A DNA stretch of 64,000 nt, taken from Ampelocalamus luodianensis. Taxonomy: Eukaryota; Streptophyta; Magnoliopsida; Poales; Poaceae. Location of the stretch: contig CM070619.1 of NCBI GenBank assembly GCA_036346255.1, positions 27,534,342-27,598,341 on the forward strand, in the 5' to 3' direction. The position numbers and the translations under genes were made by a program. The notes beneath the pieces are model-generated. The model did no database searches, had not been told where the DNA came from, and saw nothing but the letters and a program-made list of their open reading frames with translations. Positions 1 to 9,761 of this stretch are shown here, piece after piece. Numbering within the stretch: the stretch's first letter is position 1; every line of letters begins with the position of its first letter.

Positions 1-498
1 ATCGCCTTTTTTGGTTTTGGTCTGCTGTCCTCGGTCTTTGAATCTTCACGCGTGCTGTCGCTCGGCTGAAGGCGACGCACGGACCGAAGCAACGACTTGG
101 ACCGAGGCGACGAACCACCATGCTGCCGCGAATCGATCTGCTTGCGAGAGGACGCGTTGCGCGTGAAGGCGATTTTTTTTCTCTCTCAAAACTCTAATCT
201 CTTGTGCGTTGATATCACTTGTTAGAAAAATAGAGACAAATAAGATAAAAAAAAATTTACATGAAAAACTCTTGCGGGAAAAAACTACAAGCGTCAACTG
301 ACGATAATCACTATATGATGAGTGTTTACAAAACACAGGAGAATTACAATAAGACATCAACTCTCTCCGTGCGGCTTACAAAAGGTACATAAAGGGGTTA
401 AAAGATTTGAAGTCCAAGTAAGAAACTAATTCTCTATCAAAAAAATGGCATATTCTGAATTCCATCTATATTAGAAATTTGGATCACATATATCAACA
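1..498 (-). mobile_element. Ty1/copia-like remnant: primer site and short LTR
   Basis: Read on the minus strand, positions 217-206 give TGATATCAACGC, a decayed match (three mismatches) to the initiator-tRNA-Met primer site TGGTATCAGAGC. Directly beside it, 220-498 begins TGTTAG and ends CAACA on the plus strand, as expected for a copia LTR with TG...CA ends, about 279 bp long. Positions 1-205 would be the start of the internal region, but no gag protein can be read there. The LINE-like insertion that follows lies at the outer LTR edge. The call rests on the primer-site arrangement and the ends only; no second LTR is in the window. Confidence 0.4.
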
Positions 499-511
499 GT
501 TAGGACTAGAA
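495..511. repeat. Left 17-bp target-site duplication of the LINE-like insertion
   Basis: AACAGTTAGGACTAGAA occurs here and again at 2056-2072, exactly flanking the insertion. A 17-bp direct repeat fits target-primed reverse transcription by a LINE. Confidence 0.8.
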
Positions 512-2055
512 TTTTGACAACTACAGGAAAAAATATATATCAACAACTCCCGTGTCGCTCGTCTCGGGTGACCCAGGAGGCGATGCCGAGAACTCTAAGA
601 GCCCCCGCCTCCAGCCCCCCTGCCGGCTGCTGCTCCGGCACCAGTGGCGGCCCCCCATCCACCCTCCCGAGTCTCCCCTCCTCCTTCCCCCCTCCCCCCC
701 TTCTTCCTGTTCTCACTGAGGGAGTGCGCCGGCAACGCCCCGTCCATCCGCTAAGGTCGCGATGAGCCCCAGAGACGCGATGCTGCCCCCTTGGTTGGAG
801 GCCACGAGTCGCCAACGTCCCCCATGGAGCTCTTGGGCCACCAGCACCCCCGGTCGCCGGTTGACGCGCCGCTGACCCGCCTAGGGGCGATCTACCGATG
901 CAGTGTCCGGCTGCGCCCGCGGGGGGTGCCGACGTCGAGGAGTCTGCCGTACGGGGAGCCGTCGTCTTCACTCGCGCCAGGAGGAGTTCCATTGCTCAAG
1001 GGAGCTGTCACCTCATCCCTGGGGCCGTCGTCGTCTTCGCACGCGTCGGGTGGACCTCGGTGCTCCACGCTGGGGAGGCTCACCTGCTGCTGATGGTCTT
1101 TAGTCGGCCGATGTGACCGCAGCAGCCGTGGGCTTGTGACAAGCAGTGCGACCGCAGCAGCCGTGGGCCTGTGACAAGCAGTGCGACCGCAGTGGTGACC
1201 GCGACAGTCTGCGTCGCGCGTTCCGTGCTCGCCACCGTCGACAAGTTCATCCTGAGTTCCATCCGGCCATAGCCAAAGAAAGCCAGCGAAGTCTCCTCAC
1301 CCCGTTCCTAGAAACCCCCACCCCTTGTTGTGTGCTCGCCGGTCCGCACGAGACTGAGAGGAGAAGGTTGACTTTCCATACTAGTATGTCGGGGGCGCCC
1401 CGTGTGTAGGGCATTGTCCTGAGAAGTTGCAAGCCGACCATTGGTAGAGCCCAGGTAGGGGGTTGTTGCCAATGGAAAAGCCCGAGTAGGGTGCTGTTGT
1501 CGTTGAAGGGTTGTCTCGAGGCGCAAGACGACTGTCCCGAAGGTCCTGTTTCGTGGCAGCTGATCCAGTTCACCTTGATTGAGCCGCGTGTGCGGAGGGG
1601 GAGAGGAGGCAGAGTTGTCATCACTCGTTTCTGCGTCATCCACTGTTATCGCCGAGAGAAAGAACTGCATACTCACCCAATTTATGCGAAGCTCCTCTCC
1701 GGTGGCCCTGTTAGCATGCGGATCAACTTGCCGTTGCTTCTTCTTCTCTCTCAAGTCGGTGCTAGGGCGATCTTCTACACTGTCCGGTTCTACCAGTTCG
1801 AAGCTCTTGTGGGTTGGTTTGGAAAGCGTTGTCTTTCCCTTAGCTTTGATGTGTTTGTGTGACAGAGCTGGTTAGGGTGTGTTAAGAGTTGGCTAGTTGG
1901 CGTCTATAGCTCTAATGTTGTTGTCGCAAGGCGTGACTCTGTTATGGCTTCTCTCCTGCTGGGGTTTCTTCCCTATCGGATTGTATCTTTTTATTTTATC
2001 TGTTTTCTTCTACTTTATCAATGCAAATGGCAGGGCTCCTGCCTCTTCGTTCAAA
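512..2055 (+). mobile_element. Non-autonomous LINE-like retroelement, about 1.5 kb
   Basis: The segment is bounded by a perfect 17-bp direct repeat. Its 3' end has a GGCAGG-GCT-CCTGCC hairpin (about 2029-2043) followed by a TTCGTTCAAAAA tail, the layout I recall for 3' ends of grass LINEs. The first 600 bp are GC-rich, and short overlapping open frames occur on both strands there, none with recognisable ORF1, endonuclease or reverse transcriptase motifs. It therefore looks like an element with 5' and 3' ends but no coding core, mobilised in trans. A processed transcript of a host gene is the alternative. The insertion is clear; the family is inferred. Confidence 0.6.
1115..1192. repeat. 35-bp tandem duplication inside the LINE-like element
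   Basis: A 35-bp unit starting GACCGCAGCAGCC is present twice (from 1115 and 1150), with one T/C difference, and a third copy starts at 1185 but covers only 8 bases. Confidence 0.85.
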
Positions 2056-2072
2056 AACAGTTAGGACTAGAA
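2056..2072. repeat. Right 17-bp target-site duplication of the LINE-like insertion
   Basis: Identical to 495-511; it directly follows the short A-rich 3' tail of the insertion. Confidence 0.8.
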
Positions 2073-3477
2073 ATAGAAAGAAAAAAGCTCGATGCTCACG
2101 AGTTAGCTCAGCTCGTAAAGGCGGCTCGAACTTGTGAGTACACAAGTTTCCAGCTGGCCTTGACTCGTAAAGCCTGTCTCGCAGTAATGAATAGTGCTGT
2201 CGGCCGACTGATCCATTTTCTTCTCGTTTCCTTCCGAATCCAGATGCACGTTCCAAGAAGCCAGAGAGGATTGACATGTCAGCCAGAATGAGCCCTGGAT
2301 GTCATCTGACCGAGATATCTTTGCCTTGTTCAATTCAGAGTGACAAAAGAAGAGCAGACTCGTCAACAGTTTCTTCGATCTGGAATTCCCACAACGGAAA
2401 CGATTTACACCCTTGTGCACTTGACATTTTGTCCTCTTGCAAAAAGCTTTCTTGTGCGTCAACTATTCAAGGGTAGGATCCGGAAAAAAAGAAGGGAAAT
2501 TTATGCTTCACACTTGACAGCGTAAATGTTATTGGTCCACATCTTGTCAAGGTGAGAGCGTAGCTGAAGCCTCAAAAATTAGTTTCCGTGGTAGGAGTGT
2601 AGAAGAATTATCAAGGAACGTTCCCATGTGCATGAACCAAAAATGCTGTTCAAATCCATTAACATACCCTGTTCTTCCAATAGTTCGATCAAGATTGGTG
2701 TTTGGTCGAAGGGTTCTAGTTGGCATACTACCTCGAGGAACGGGAAAAGGTTGCTTTTTTTAATATCAGATGACCTCTAAAATGTAGCTTTGACCAGTAA
2801 TTTTTATAATTTCTATGTAATATATTAGAGAAAAAGTAACGTTATAAAAGTATTTTGAGATAATTTTTCTCATATCATTTTCTTATTGTCAAACTAAATA
2901 TTCAAATTACATCGTTGATGTTTTTTTTAACTAGTATTCTTCTTTACCATTCTTCTTCACATGGAGGTTTTTTTTTTCGGTTACAAGGTAGATAGACACA
3001 TGAACGCGCACGCCCCCTTAATTTGTCCACTCCGCGCAAGAGCAAGCCTGAAGAACATTGCTTTCCCAGCATTGAATTAATTCACTCCGGCGTCTCAATC
3101 AATCAAAGCCATTTGGCTCCATTTCCCCACAAAAGTTTCTTCGTCAGTGAGTGGCCTGTCTGGTGCGCCTTGAACCGCCGTTGACTGCTTAGGTAGGCTG
3201 AACGCCTAGGGCCCAATTGAGGCCGAGTTGCAGCGGTTGCCTTGCTCCCAGGCAGCGTCTAGACGGCCGCCTAAGGAACACTGTTTCTCACAGATCTGAT
3301 GTGAAAAGGTTAACTGATTCTCCTCGTAGCCAGTTGTACTTATCCTCTGCACACGACCGTTTCCGTGATTCCATTTCCTCGTCACTCATTAAATCACACC
3401 ATGAAAAGCCTTATTTAGGCAGCTGCGTAGCAAGACTGCAACCTTCAGGTCATGTTCATATACACCCGTCAAGAAAG
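2073..3477. other. Non-coding upstream region of the receptor kinase
   Basis: No convincing gene is visible. Positions 2755-2960 are AT-rich with long T runs and could be a decayed MITE, but I could not pair terminal inverted repeats. A single W-box-like TTGACT lies at 3181-3186, about 355 bp before the kinase start codon; one copy is weak evidence of regulation. Confidence 0.4.
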
Positions 3478-3483
3478 TATAAA
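3478..3483 (+). promoter_or_regulatory. Probable TATA box of the lectin receptor kinase
   Basis: TATAAA lies 54 bp before the ATG at 3537. Transcription starting about 30 bp downstream would leave a 5' UTR of only 25-30 nt, short but possible. Confidence 0.5.
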
Positions 3484-3536
3484 CTGGCGTCCAATATTTG
3501 TGAGCTGCATGCAACCATTAACAAGTGATCACAGAT

Positions 3537-5564
3537 ATGTTTGAGTCCAATTTCATATACTTGTGCCTACCTATCCTCTTCTATGTCCTTCACCTTGCAG
3601 CCGTTGCTGTCGCTGGCGACGGCGACGGCATGTTCGTCTACTCCGGCTTCACGGGCGCGAACCTCACCCTGGACGGCGCAGCCGGTGTCATGCCAGACGG
3701 CCTCCTCGAGCTGACCAAGGGCAACGGCAAGGTCCTGCAAAAAGGCCACGCGTTCCACCCGACGCCGCTGCGCCTCCGTGAGTCGCCGGACGGCGCGAAG
3801 AAGGCGATCCGGTCTTTCTCGGCCTCCTTCGTGTTCGGCATCGTCCCTGCCTTCCCCGGCATGGGAGGCCACGGTATGATCCTCGTCATCGCCCCGACCA
3901 AGGACTTTTCCTCAGCGCTTGCCAGCATGTACATGGGCCTCCTCAACAGCAGCAACAGCGGCAGCGACAGAAATCACATCTTCGGCGTGGAGCTCGACAC
4001 CATCGCGAGCCCCGAGGTCGGGGACATCAACAACAACCATGTCGGCATCGACATCAACAGCATCGCGTCTATCAATGTCTCCGACGCCGGCTACTATGAC
4101 GACAAGACCGGCGAGTTCAAGAAACTGACCCTGATTAGCGGTAAAGCCATGCAAGTATGGGTGGACTACGGCGAGGATACCACACAAATCGACGTGACGT
4201 TGGCTCCGGCAGGAACGAAGAAGCCAACGAAGCCCTTGGTCTCAGCTAAGTTTGACCTCTCGTCCGTGATTATGGAAGAAGCATACGTCGGCTTCTCGTC
4301 GTCGACGGGCACACTGACCTCGAGCCACTACGTGCTTGGCTGGAGCTTTGGCGTGGATAGGCCTGCTCCGGCGATCGACATGGCCAAATTGCCCAAGTTA
4401 CCTGTCAGAAGCTCAAAGTCTCAGTACAAGACCATGGTGATAGCTCTACCAATAGTCTCTGTGATGCTTATGCTCTTCATGGTTGCTGGTGTTCTACTAC
4501 TCGTGCGGCGGCGCTACTACTATGTAGAATTGCGCGAAGATTGGGAGGTCGAGTTCGGGGCGCACCGGATCTCGTACAAGGATTTGTTTCGGGCTACCGA
4601 AGGGTTCAAGAACAAGAACTTGCTTGGCACGGGAGGGTTTGGGAAGGTGTACAAGGGAGTGCTTCCCACCTCTGGTTTGGAGATCGCAGTGAAGAGGGTG
4701 TCGCATGAATCGAGGCAAGGAATGAAGGAGTTTATTGCTGAGGTTGCTACCGTTGGCCGCCTCCGTCACCGCAACCTCGTACAGTTGCTTGGCTACTGCC
4801 GGCTCAAAGATGAACTTCTTTTGGTCTACGACTATATGCCAAGTGGCAGCCTCGACAAGTATCTATACGGCTACGATGACAAGCCTACTCTGAATTGGGC
4901 TCAGAGGTTTCAAATTATCAAGGGCGTGGCATCCGGCTTGCTCTACCTTCACGAAGAGTGGGAGCAAGTTGTCGTCCACCGAGACATCAAAGCGAGCAAC
5001 GTGCTCCTCGACAGCGAGATGAATGGGCGGCTAGGTGACTTTGGTCTTGCCAGGTTGTATAACCATGACACCGAGCTGCAAACCACAGTTCTGGCCGGCA
5101 CCTTCGGTTACATGGCCCCCGAGCTAGCGCTGACCGGCAAGCCATCCCCTCTCACCGATGTGTTCGCCTTCGGCGCATTCCTCCTCGGGGTCACCACTGG
5201 CCGGAGGCCTATGGAGCAAAACTTTGAAGGCAACAGACTCGTGCTGGTAGAATGGGTGCTTGAGCATTGGCGCAACGAATCACTCATCGAGGTAGCTGAC
5301 CAGAGACTTCAAGGTGACTATGATGTTGACGAAGTGAGCAGAGCACTGCAGATAGGATTGCTGTGCTCACATCCCTTGCCCAACGCAAGGCCAAGCATTC
5401 GACAAGTAATGCAGTACCTCAACAGGGACATTCCACTTCCAGAGCTGACCACAACGCACTTCAGCATGTTGGCCTTGATGCAGAGCCAAGGGTTTGACTC
5501 GAATGTCAGTTCATCGTCGATGGGGAGCTTAGGCATAATTACTGATCTGTCAAGGGGAAGATGA
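3537..5564 (+). CDS. L-type lectin-domain receptor-like kinase (LecRK), single exon, 675 aa
   Basis: A plasma-membrane receptor kinase with a legume-lectin ectodomain; relatives act in defence and stress signalling. ATG 3537 is chosen because the frame extends upstream only to a GTG codon. Residues 1-26 form a signal peptide (hydrophobic, ending VAVA). About 32-275 is the lectin domain (FVYSGF, VELDTI, NNHVGIDINS metal-site region). About 299-323 is the membrane span, followed by RRR. The kinase starts near 345: GTGGFG loop 364-369, Lys386, Glu402, HRD 481-483, DFG 501-503, APE 527-529. All catalytic residues are present, so an active kinase is predicted. NLT and NVS sequons lie in the ectodomain. 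Oddity: subdomain IX reads FLLGV, where the family usually has FLLEV (Gly551). Intronless and of normal length, with no breaks. It resembles the rice SIT-like subgroup, but the clade cannot be fixed by eye. Confidence 0.95.
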   Translation: MFESNFIYLCLPILFYVLHLAAVAVAGDGDGMFVYSGFTGANLTLDGAAGVMPDGLLELTKGNGKVLQKGHAFHPTPLRLRESPDGAKKAIRSFSASFVFGIVPAFPGMGGHGMILVIAPTKDFSSALASMYMGLLNSSNSGSDRNHIFGVELDTIASPEVGDINNNHVGIDINSIASINVSDAGYYDDKTGEFKKLTLISGKAMQVWVDYGEDTTQIDVTLAPAGTKKPTKPLVSAKFDLSSVIMEEAYVGFSSSTGTLTSSHYVLGWSFGVDRPAPAIDMAKLPKLPVRSSKSQYKTMVIALPIVSVMLMLFMVAGVLLLVRRRYYYVELREDWEVEFGAHRISYKDLFRATEGFKNKNLLGTGGFGKVYKGVLPTSGLEIAVKRVSHESRQGMKEFIAEVATVGRLRHRNLVQLLGYCRLKDELLLVYDYMPSGSLDKYLYGYDDKPTLNWAQRFQIIKGVASGLLYLHEEWEQVVVHRDIKASNVLLDSEMNGRLGDFGLARLYNHDTELQTTVLAGTFGYMAPELALTGKPSPLTDVFAFGAFLLGVTTGRRPMEQNFEGNRLVLVEWVLEHWRNESLIEVADQRLQGDYDVDEVSRALQIGLLCSHPLPNARPSIRQVMQYLNRDIPLPELTTTHFSMLALMQSQGFDSNVSSSSMGSLGIITDLSRGR

Positions 5565-6170
5565 CAAGCATACATGCATGATGCATATTTGTGTTCCGCG
5601 TAGGTGATTAATTTCGTAGAATCTGTTACTCTTCACAATATACATAGTTGTTCTTAGCTGATTAAAGTCTCTAGACAGACAGTTTTCTTGTGTGTACGTA
5701 CCATTTTGACAAGAAGTTTACTTGTATATATATTGCGCATGTGCTCCTAAAACTGTGGAATATTTATATGTAGTTTGTAGGGGCAGATAGTCTGAGTTGC
5801 ACCGAGGACATTTGCACTTACTGCAGCACCAACTGCAGCGACATTTTTAAACCCGGGTTGCCACCTAATAGTTTTTTTAGCAAAGTGACATGCATATACA
5901 ATTTAAGGAAAACACTGTAGATCCTACGTATGACACATTCATGGTATCGGACACTTGTCTCATCCATCTCGCCTTAATGACCCCACCTACCTGCACTTGT
6001 CCTTTTTAGCTATTCCCCCGTCGACACCACCATTCATTCGCATTCCCCCACCTTCTTTCCCCTCTCTCTCTCGTTCTCAACTTCTCCCCAAAATTCCGCT
6101 CCTAAACCCTCCGCCGCCGCCGCTCTCAGAGCTTGCGATTCCTCCCCACCCAGTTGCTTCCGATCTAAGC
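5565..6170. other. 3' flank of LecRK and 5' flank of the UPL5-like fragment
   Basis: The first 300 bp or so are AT-rich and probably include the LecRK 3' UTR; no strong AATAAA signal stands out. From about 5955 the sequence turns C-rich (CCTCTCTCTC, CCGCCGCCGCC), resembling a grass 5' UTR that leads into the ATG at 6171. Confidence 0.45.
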
Positions 6171-6660
6171 ATGTCCATCCCCTCCAAGCGCCACCGCAAC
6201 GCCCCTGATCATGCCCTCCTGTCCTCCAAACAACCACTAATGACTCACTCTGACGCCACCTTGTCCTCCTCCGATGGGGCCATGGTCATCTTCGCCTTGG
6301 CGTCGTCCTCCTATGCGTTGCCGTGTAGCGTCCATTTCTTCGTGTGCGCCACCGACTTGAAGACCATCGCAATGCATGTCGGGTGGGACGACACCGTCAG
6401 CGCAGTGCTCGGCCACCTCATCGCCTGCGGCTACGGTCGCGACCTCGCCTCCTCTACAGGGGGAGGTAGCTCGAGTCGGAGGCCACCATCGCCACGCTCC
6501 GACTCCCGGTGGACTCCACGCTGCTCCTCGCCTCTCCCACCTCTGCTCCACCCCGCACCCCAAGGCGTGGCAGCTCGCGTAGCACATTGCCTCCACCGTC
6601 GCCGGCGCGGAGTCCAAGGCCACCTCCATCGCTACCGTCGCCTTCTCTCTCGACAAAGTG
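6171..6660 (+). pseudogene. Fragment of a UPL5-like HECT E3 ubiquitin ligase (ubiquitin-like N-terminus)
   Basis: From the ATG at 6171 a reading frame runs through VHFFVCATDLKTIAMH and GYGRDL, matching the start of a ubiquitin-like domain. After about 6450 the homology moves to another frame (LYRGR, stop, LESEATIATLRLPVDSTL) and then to LCSTPHPKAWQLA at 6541-6579, followed by a stop at 6580. The order (FFV, TI, LYxGRxL, a DSTL-type segment, R/C-STxHPxAWQ) is what I remember of the N-terminus of plant UPL5. The HECT catalytic domain is absent and homology stops near 6660. This is a dead fragment with a frameshift and at least two stops, perhaps captured by a transposon. The match is from memory of the family. 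Confidence 0.55.
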
Positions 6661-6734
6661 TCATATGTAAGCTGGAGCTACATTTGATTGTTACTTCTTT
6701 GAACTTTTTTGATATGTTGTGATCGTTGAAAAAA

Positions 6735-7032
6735 ATGTTGCGACCCGTTGAAAAAAATGTTGCGACCATCGATTAAAATGTTGCATCCTATTTTTTAATA
6801 TGTTGCGATCCGTTGAAAAAATGTTGCGACCGTCGAAAAAAATGTTGCATCATGTTTTTTTGATATGTTGCATCACGTTCTTTTTTTTACCATGATGTTG
6901 GAAGATGAGCTTTTTAACGCTTTCCTTTTTTCCAAATGTTTGTTTTGATTCTGAAAATTTTTATATGTAATTTTGGATATGTTGCAACAAGTGAAAAGAA
7001 ATGTTGCAACTGTTATTACATTATGTTGCAAC
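6735..7032. repeat. Degenerate array of ATGTTGC-containing units
   Basis: ATGTTGC(A/G)(A/T)CC-type motifs recur about ten times (for example 6735, 6757, 6822, 7001, 7023), many about 22 bp apart and separated by GTTGAAAAA-like spacers. The array starts just after the UPL5-like fragment ends. Short sub-terminal repeats of this kind occur in some DNA transposons, but no terminal inverted repeat was found. Confidence 0.6.
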
Positions 7033-7085
7033 TGGACCGTACGATGGAAGGTCTTCTATCGTACGTTCGAGCCATAGTTGCTCCC

Positions 7086-7868
7086 TGTCGGTGTTTTAGA
7101 ACCAATCTTACGTAAAGATTGTTTGATTCAGAGGGTCTTCATAATTGATCACGCAGATAGAAAAGACACAAGGATTTTATACAGATTCGGGCCTTCTCTA
7201 GCGAGAATAACAACCCTACTCCTCTGTGTACTATATTATGTATGCTGGTTACAATCAGGGAAAAAGACTCAGGCTTATGCTGCTCCTGACTGCCTCTCTC
7301 AATCGCCCCCATTTCTCTCTGACTGAAGTCCTTTTATAGTACGTGAAGTGAAGAGGTAGTCATTCCAGGTCAAAAGGCGCCTCATTATTCTATAATAATG
7401 GTAGTAATCACTAGAGTAGTAACCTCCCTACGTCGCCTGGTGGTTATCAATCAGAGATAATGGTGCGTTACATGCAGTTACTCCAGAGAATAACTGCGTA
7501 TATTGGTTGCTCAGATCCCGTAATCAATTAGGCCTACAGGCAAGTGGACCCAATTAACTATGAGGAAGTCGTGACAGAGCTGGTCATAGAAGGACTTACG
7601 ACTAGGGGGTAATTGTAGAAAAGTTTACGACTGAGTACTGGTCGTAGAAGGACTTACAACCAGAGGTGATCGTAGAAGAACTTACGATCACGTGGTAGTC
7701 GTTGAAGAACTTACGACTATAAGGATGGTCGTAGAAGAACTTACGACCACCTAATTGGCCTCCCCCTTAAGATTATAAGGGGTATATTTAATAGCCGTGT
7801 GACGTCATATTTACCTATAATACTAATTACAGATAAATACTAAAATAAGGATGACTAGATCCTCGTCA
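7086..7868 (-). repeat. Probable 3' LTR of element H
   Basis: Starts TGTCGGTG and ends CCTCGTCA on the plus strand (783 bp, TG...CA). Directly after it, 7869-7885 reads TCTAGCCCCCTAGCTTC, which on the minus strand is a G-rich polypurine-like tract next to the LTR start. No second copy is in the window for comparison, so the right edge is inferred from that tract. Confidence 0.5.
7583..7748. repeat. Array of hairpin units GTCGTAGAAG...CTTACGAC in the LTR of H
   Basis: Five imperfect copies of a roughly 20-bp unit (best copy GTCGTAGAAGAACTTACGAC) follow one another with 8-14 bp between them. Each unit has complementary arms GTCGTA/TACGAC and could fold alone. More copies occur at about 7940-8070 and 9407-9516. 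Confidence 0.75.
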
Positions 7869-8287
7869 TCTAGCCCCCTAGCTTCAAGTGAAAATAACTT
7901 ACTTGGGAAAGGAGTTATAGATGTTCTTATGACCACAAGGTGGTTGTAGGGTGAAGGTCGAAGGAAAAACTCTTCAACACGTGTTTCATTTGACCAGAAA
8001 TATACTTGGTCAAGAAAGTTTGTTGAAAATCTCACGACTACGAGGTAGTCGTAGAAAATCTTACAACTACGAAGTGATCATGGCACGATGAATAGAAGCA
8101 AAACCTTTCTGACTGGTATTTCATTTGATCAGAAATATACTTGACCAAGAAGGTAATTTCGCTTGAGGTGTGAAGATAGCATCGGTTTTCTCGAATAGGC
8201 AGATTTAAGAGAATATGTCCGTTAGAGCAATTCCCGGAGCGGTGGGTACCGTTGAGTTTCCACGGTGTTTCATTTCAAGTGAGTGGT

Positions 8288-8295
8288 TATAAAAA
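8288..8295 (+). promoter_or_regulatory. TATA box before the plus-strand ORF of element H
   Basis: TATAAAAA sits about 200 bp before the ATG at 8491 and on the same strand. It would let the antisense ORF be transcribed from its own promoter rather than from the LTR. Confidence 0.4.
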
Positions 8296-8490
8296 CTGAC
8301 CGCAGGGTGACTTTAGGGTTCTTATCCTTTCCCCAATTCACATCAACTGTTCATCAAGTTCTCACCTCCTCCACCGCCGGCAAAACCGTACACTTTTTTG
8401 TAGCCTTTCCAAATCCAAACCACCTTCTCCTGAGAAGAAATGGCCGGAATCGTTTCTTAGTGGGCCAAATCGGAGCTGGACACGGCGAAG

Positions 8491-9761
8491 ATGAAAGCTT
8501 TGGTCGCTGCCGAGACGATTCCTGAAAAGGTACTCGTGAAGTGGATTTCGGTTGCTGGACAACACTGGCCGTCGGGGGAAACTGGGCAAATCCCCGTCTT
8601 CCAAGCATACTGTGAGTGCAGCCTCCGATTGCCTGCTCACTCTTTTCTCACACTCGTACTCGAGCACTTTGGGGTGGAATTAGTGAACCTAGGTCCCAAT
8701 TCCATCATAATGTTAAGTGTGTTCGTGTACTTGCGCGAGGAATACCTGGGGATTCCAGTGGACCTAGAGCTTTTTCAGAATTACTATGGAATAACTCGAC
8801 AAGTTGGAATTGCTGGGAGTTGCGGTCTGAAGCTCCATGACGGGAAGTTGATGGAGTACATTCAGATGTTCACACGGTCTTCATGGCTGAGGTGGAAGAA
8901 GAAGTGGTTCTATTGGGAAGTCACCGAGGAGGACAGCCTTTCATTTGCTGGAAATGCAGCTAAGAGGATTTCTTTCAGGGATTCGACCCCCAGGGATCTC
9001 GATCGGATCGCCCTCTATATTCAAGCTATCGAGGACTTGAAGGTGGGGGGACTCACCGGATGGCACGTGGTGAAGGACTTCATCACACGCCATATTAGTC
9101 CCCTGAAGAAATGAGTTCCTCCCATGTGGAGGTAGTCGGGGACAACAGACCCGACCAGGGATTACAAGGAGGGTAAGTGAAATTCTTACTTTTGACTCTC
9201 ATTTTGGTTAATCCTGATTTGGTCTACTGACTACTCTATCTATTTGCACATATCTTTCATAGGTGGAGATTGACGCCTGTATCAAGCTTATCTGTGAGAA
9301 AGGTCCATCAAATGTGGCTCCTCAAATCCTAGCGGTTTTGACCGTAGAGGAAAAGATGGAACGCCTAAAGGTAATCGGAAATTGACTTCATCTTTAGGCT
9401 TTTACAGTCGTAGAAGGACTTACGACTAGAAGATTTGGCATAGAAAAATCTCACGACTATGAGCTGCTTGTGAAAGAACTTACGACCAGAAGATGATCGT
9501 AGAAAGACTTACGACCACTTAGTAATGTTTTCTTTTTCTGATTTTAACAGAAAGTAGGCATGGAAGAGCGCCAAGACGATGTGAAGCTGCATTGGTGGTT
9601 GTCGGGGCAATAGCGGAAACGGAGCAAGCAAAAGCTCCTCCAACCAAGAGGCGTCAATTTGTGAGGGTCGCTGATAAGGACACCACAAGCTCAAGCCTGG
9701 CTGTTCCAAACAAACCTTTCGCACAATTTTCTGCAGACATGGCTGCTGCAGCCAAGAAAAG
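8491..9761 (+). pseudogene. Transposase_28 (PF04195)-type ORF of element H, 5' part, three exons
   Basis: The open frame 8491-9114 has the features I recall for the 'putative gypsy type transposon' family: FxAYCECSLRLP, then NSIIMLSVFVYLREEYLGI, then KKWFYWEV. Homology continues past a TGA at 9112-9114 and a TAG in the PMWR...DPTRDY segment up to a clear splice donor, GTAAGT, at 9173. Likely introns are 9173-9262 and 9371-9550 (GT...AG, the second after a T-rich tract). Exon 3, from 9551, contains a frameshift and is cut at 9761 by element A; the rest lies at 57945-58325. The protein's role is unknown, and the Pfam name does not mean transposase activity was shown. Two stops, a frameshift and a 48-kb insertion make it dead. 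Confidence 0.65.
9407..9516. repeat. Second hairpin-unit array, inside intron 2 of the H ORF
   Basis: Three or four copies of the same GTCGTAGAAGGACTTACGAC-type unit seen in the LTR of H, here within the predicted intron 9371-9550. Confidence 0.7.

Larger units (their letters stand above)
7086..9761 (-). mobile_element. Element H, left part: Tat/Retand-like gypsy element with an antisense ORF
   Basis: The block begins TGTCGGTGTTTTAGAACC, the reverse complement of the AAAACACCGACA end I recall for many grass gypsy LTRs, so the element probably reads on the minus strand with its 3' LTR here. A plus-strand ORF of the PF04195 type follows; Tat-lineage gypsy elements are known to carry extra, often antisense, ORFs between pol and the 3' LTR. 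H is interrupted at 9761 by element A and resumes at 57945. No gag or pol of H is in the window. It is the outermost, and so oldest, layer of the nest. Confidence 0.6.

Noticed and set aside
540..1116. Several overlapping open frames on both strands
   Set aside because: They lie in a GC-rich stretch of the LINE-like insertion, have no recognisable domains, start mostly at non-ATG codons and overlap on both strands.
3217..3528. Open frame directly upstream of the receptor kinase
   Set aside because: It begins at a non-ATG codon, spans the TATA box and ends before the kinase ATG; it shows no domain and looks like chance in the promoter region.
3525..3536. Upstream start giving a 679-residue LecRK
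   Set aside because: Position 3525 is a GTG codon, not used as a normal start in plant nuclear genes; the first ATG in frame is at 3537, directly before the signal peptide.
5955..6170. N-terminal extension of the UPL5-like fragment
   Set aside because: The frame is open from 5955 but is CT-rich low-complexity sequence typical of a 5' UTR; the family-like start is the ATG at 6171.
7583..7748. CRISPR-like array of hairpin repeats
   Set aside because: Units are degenerate, spacers are only 8-14 bp and similar to each other, the DNA is eukaryotic and there are no cas genes; it lies within a retrotransposon LTR.
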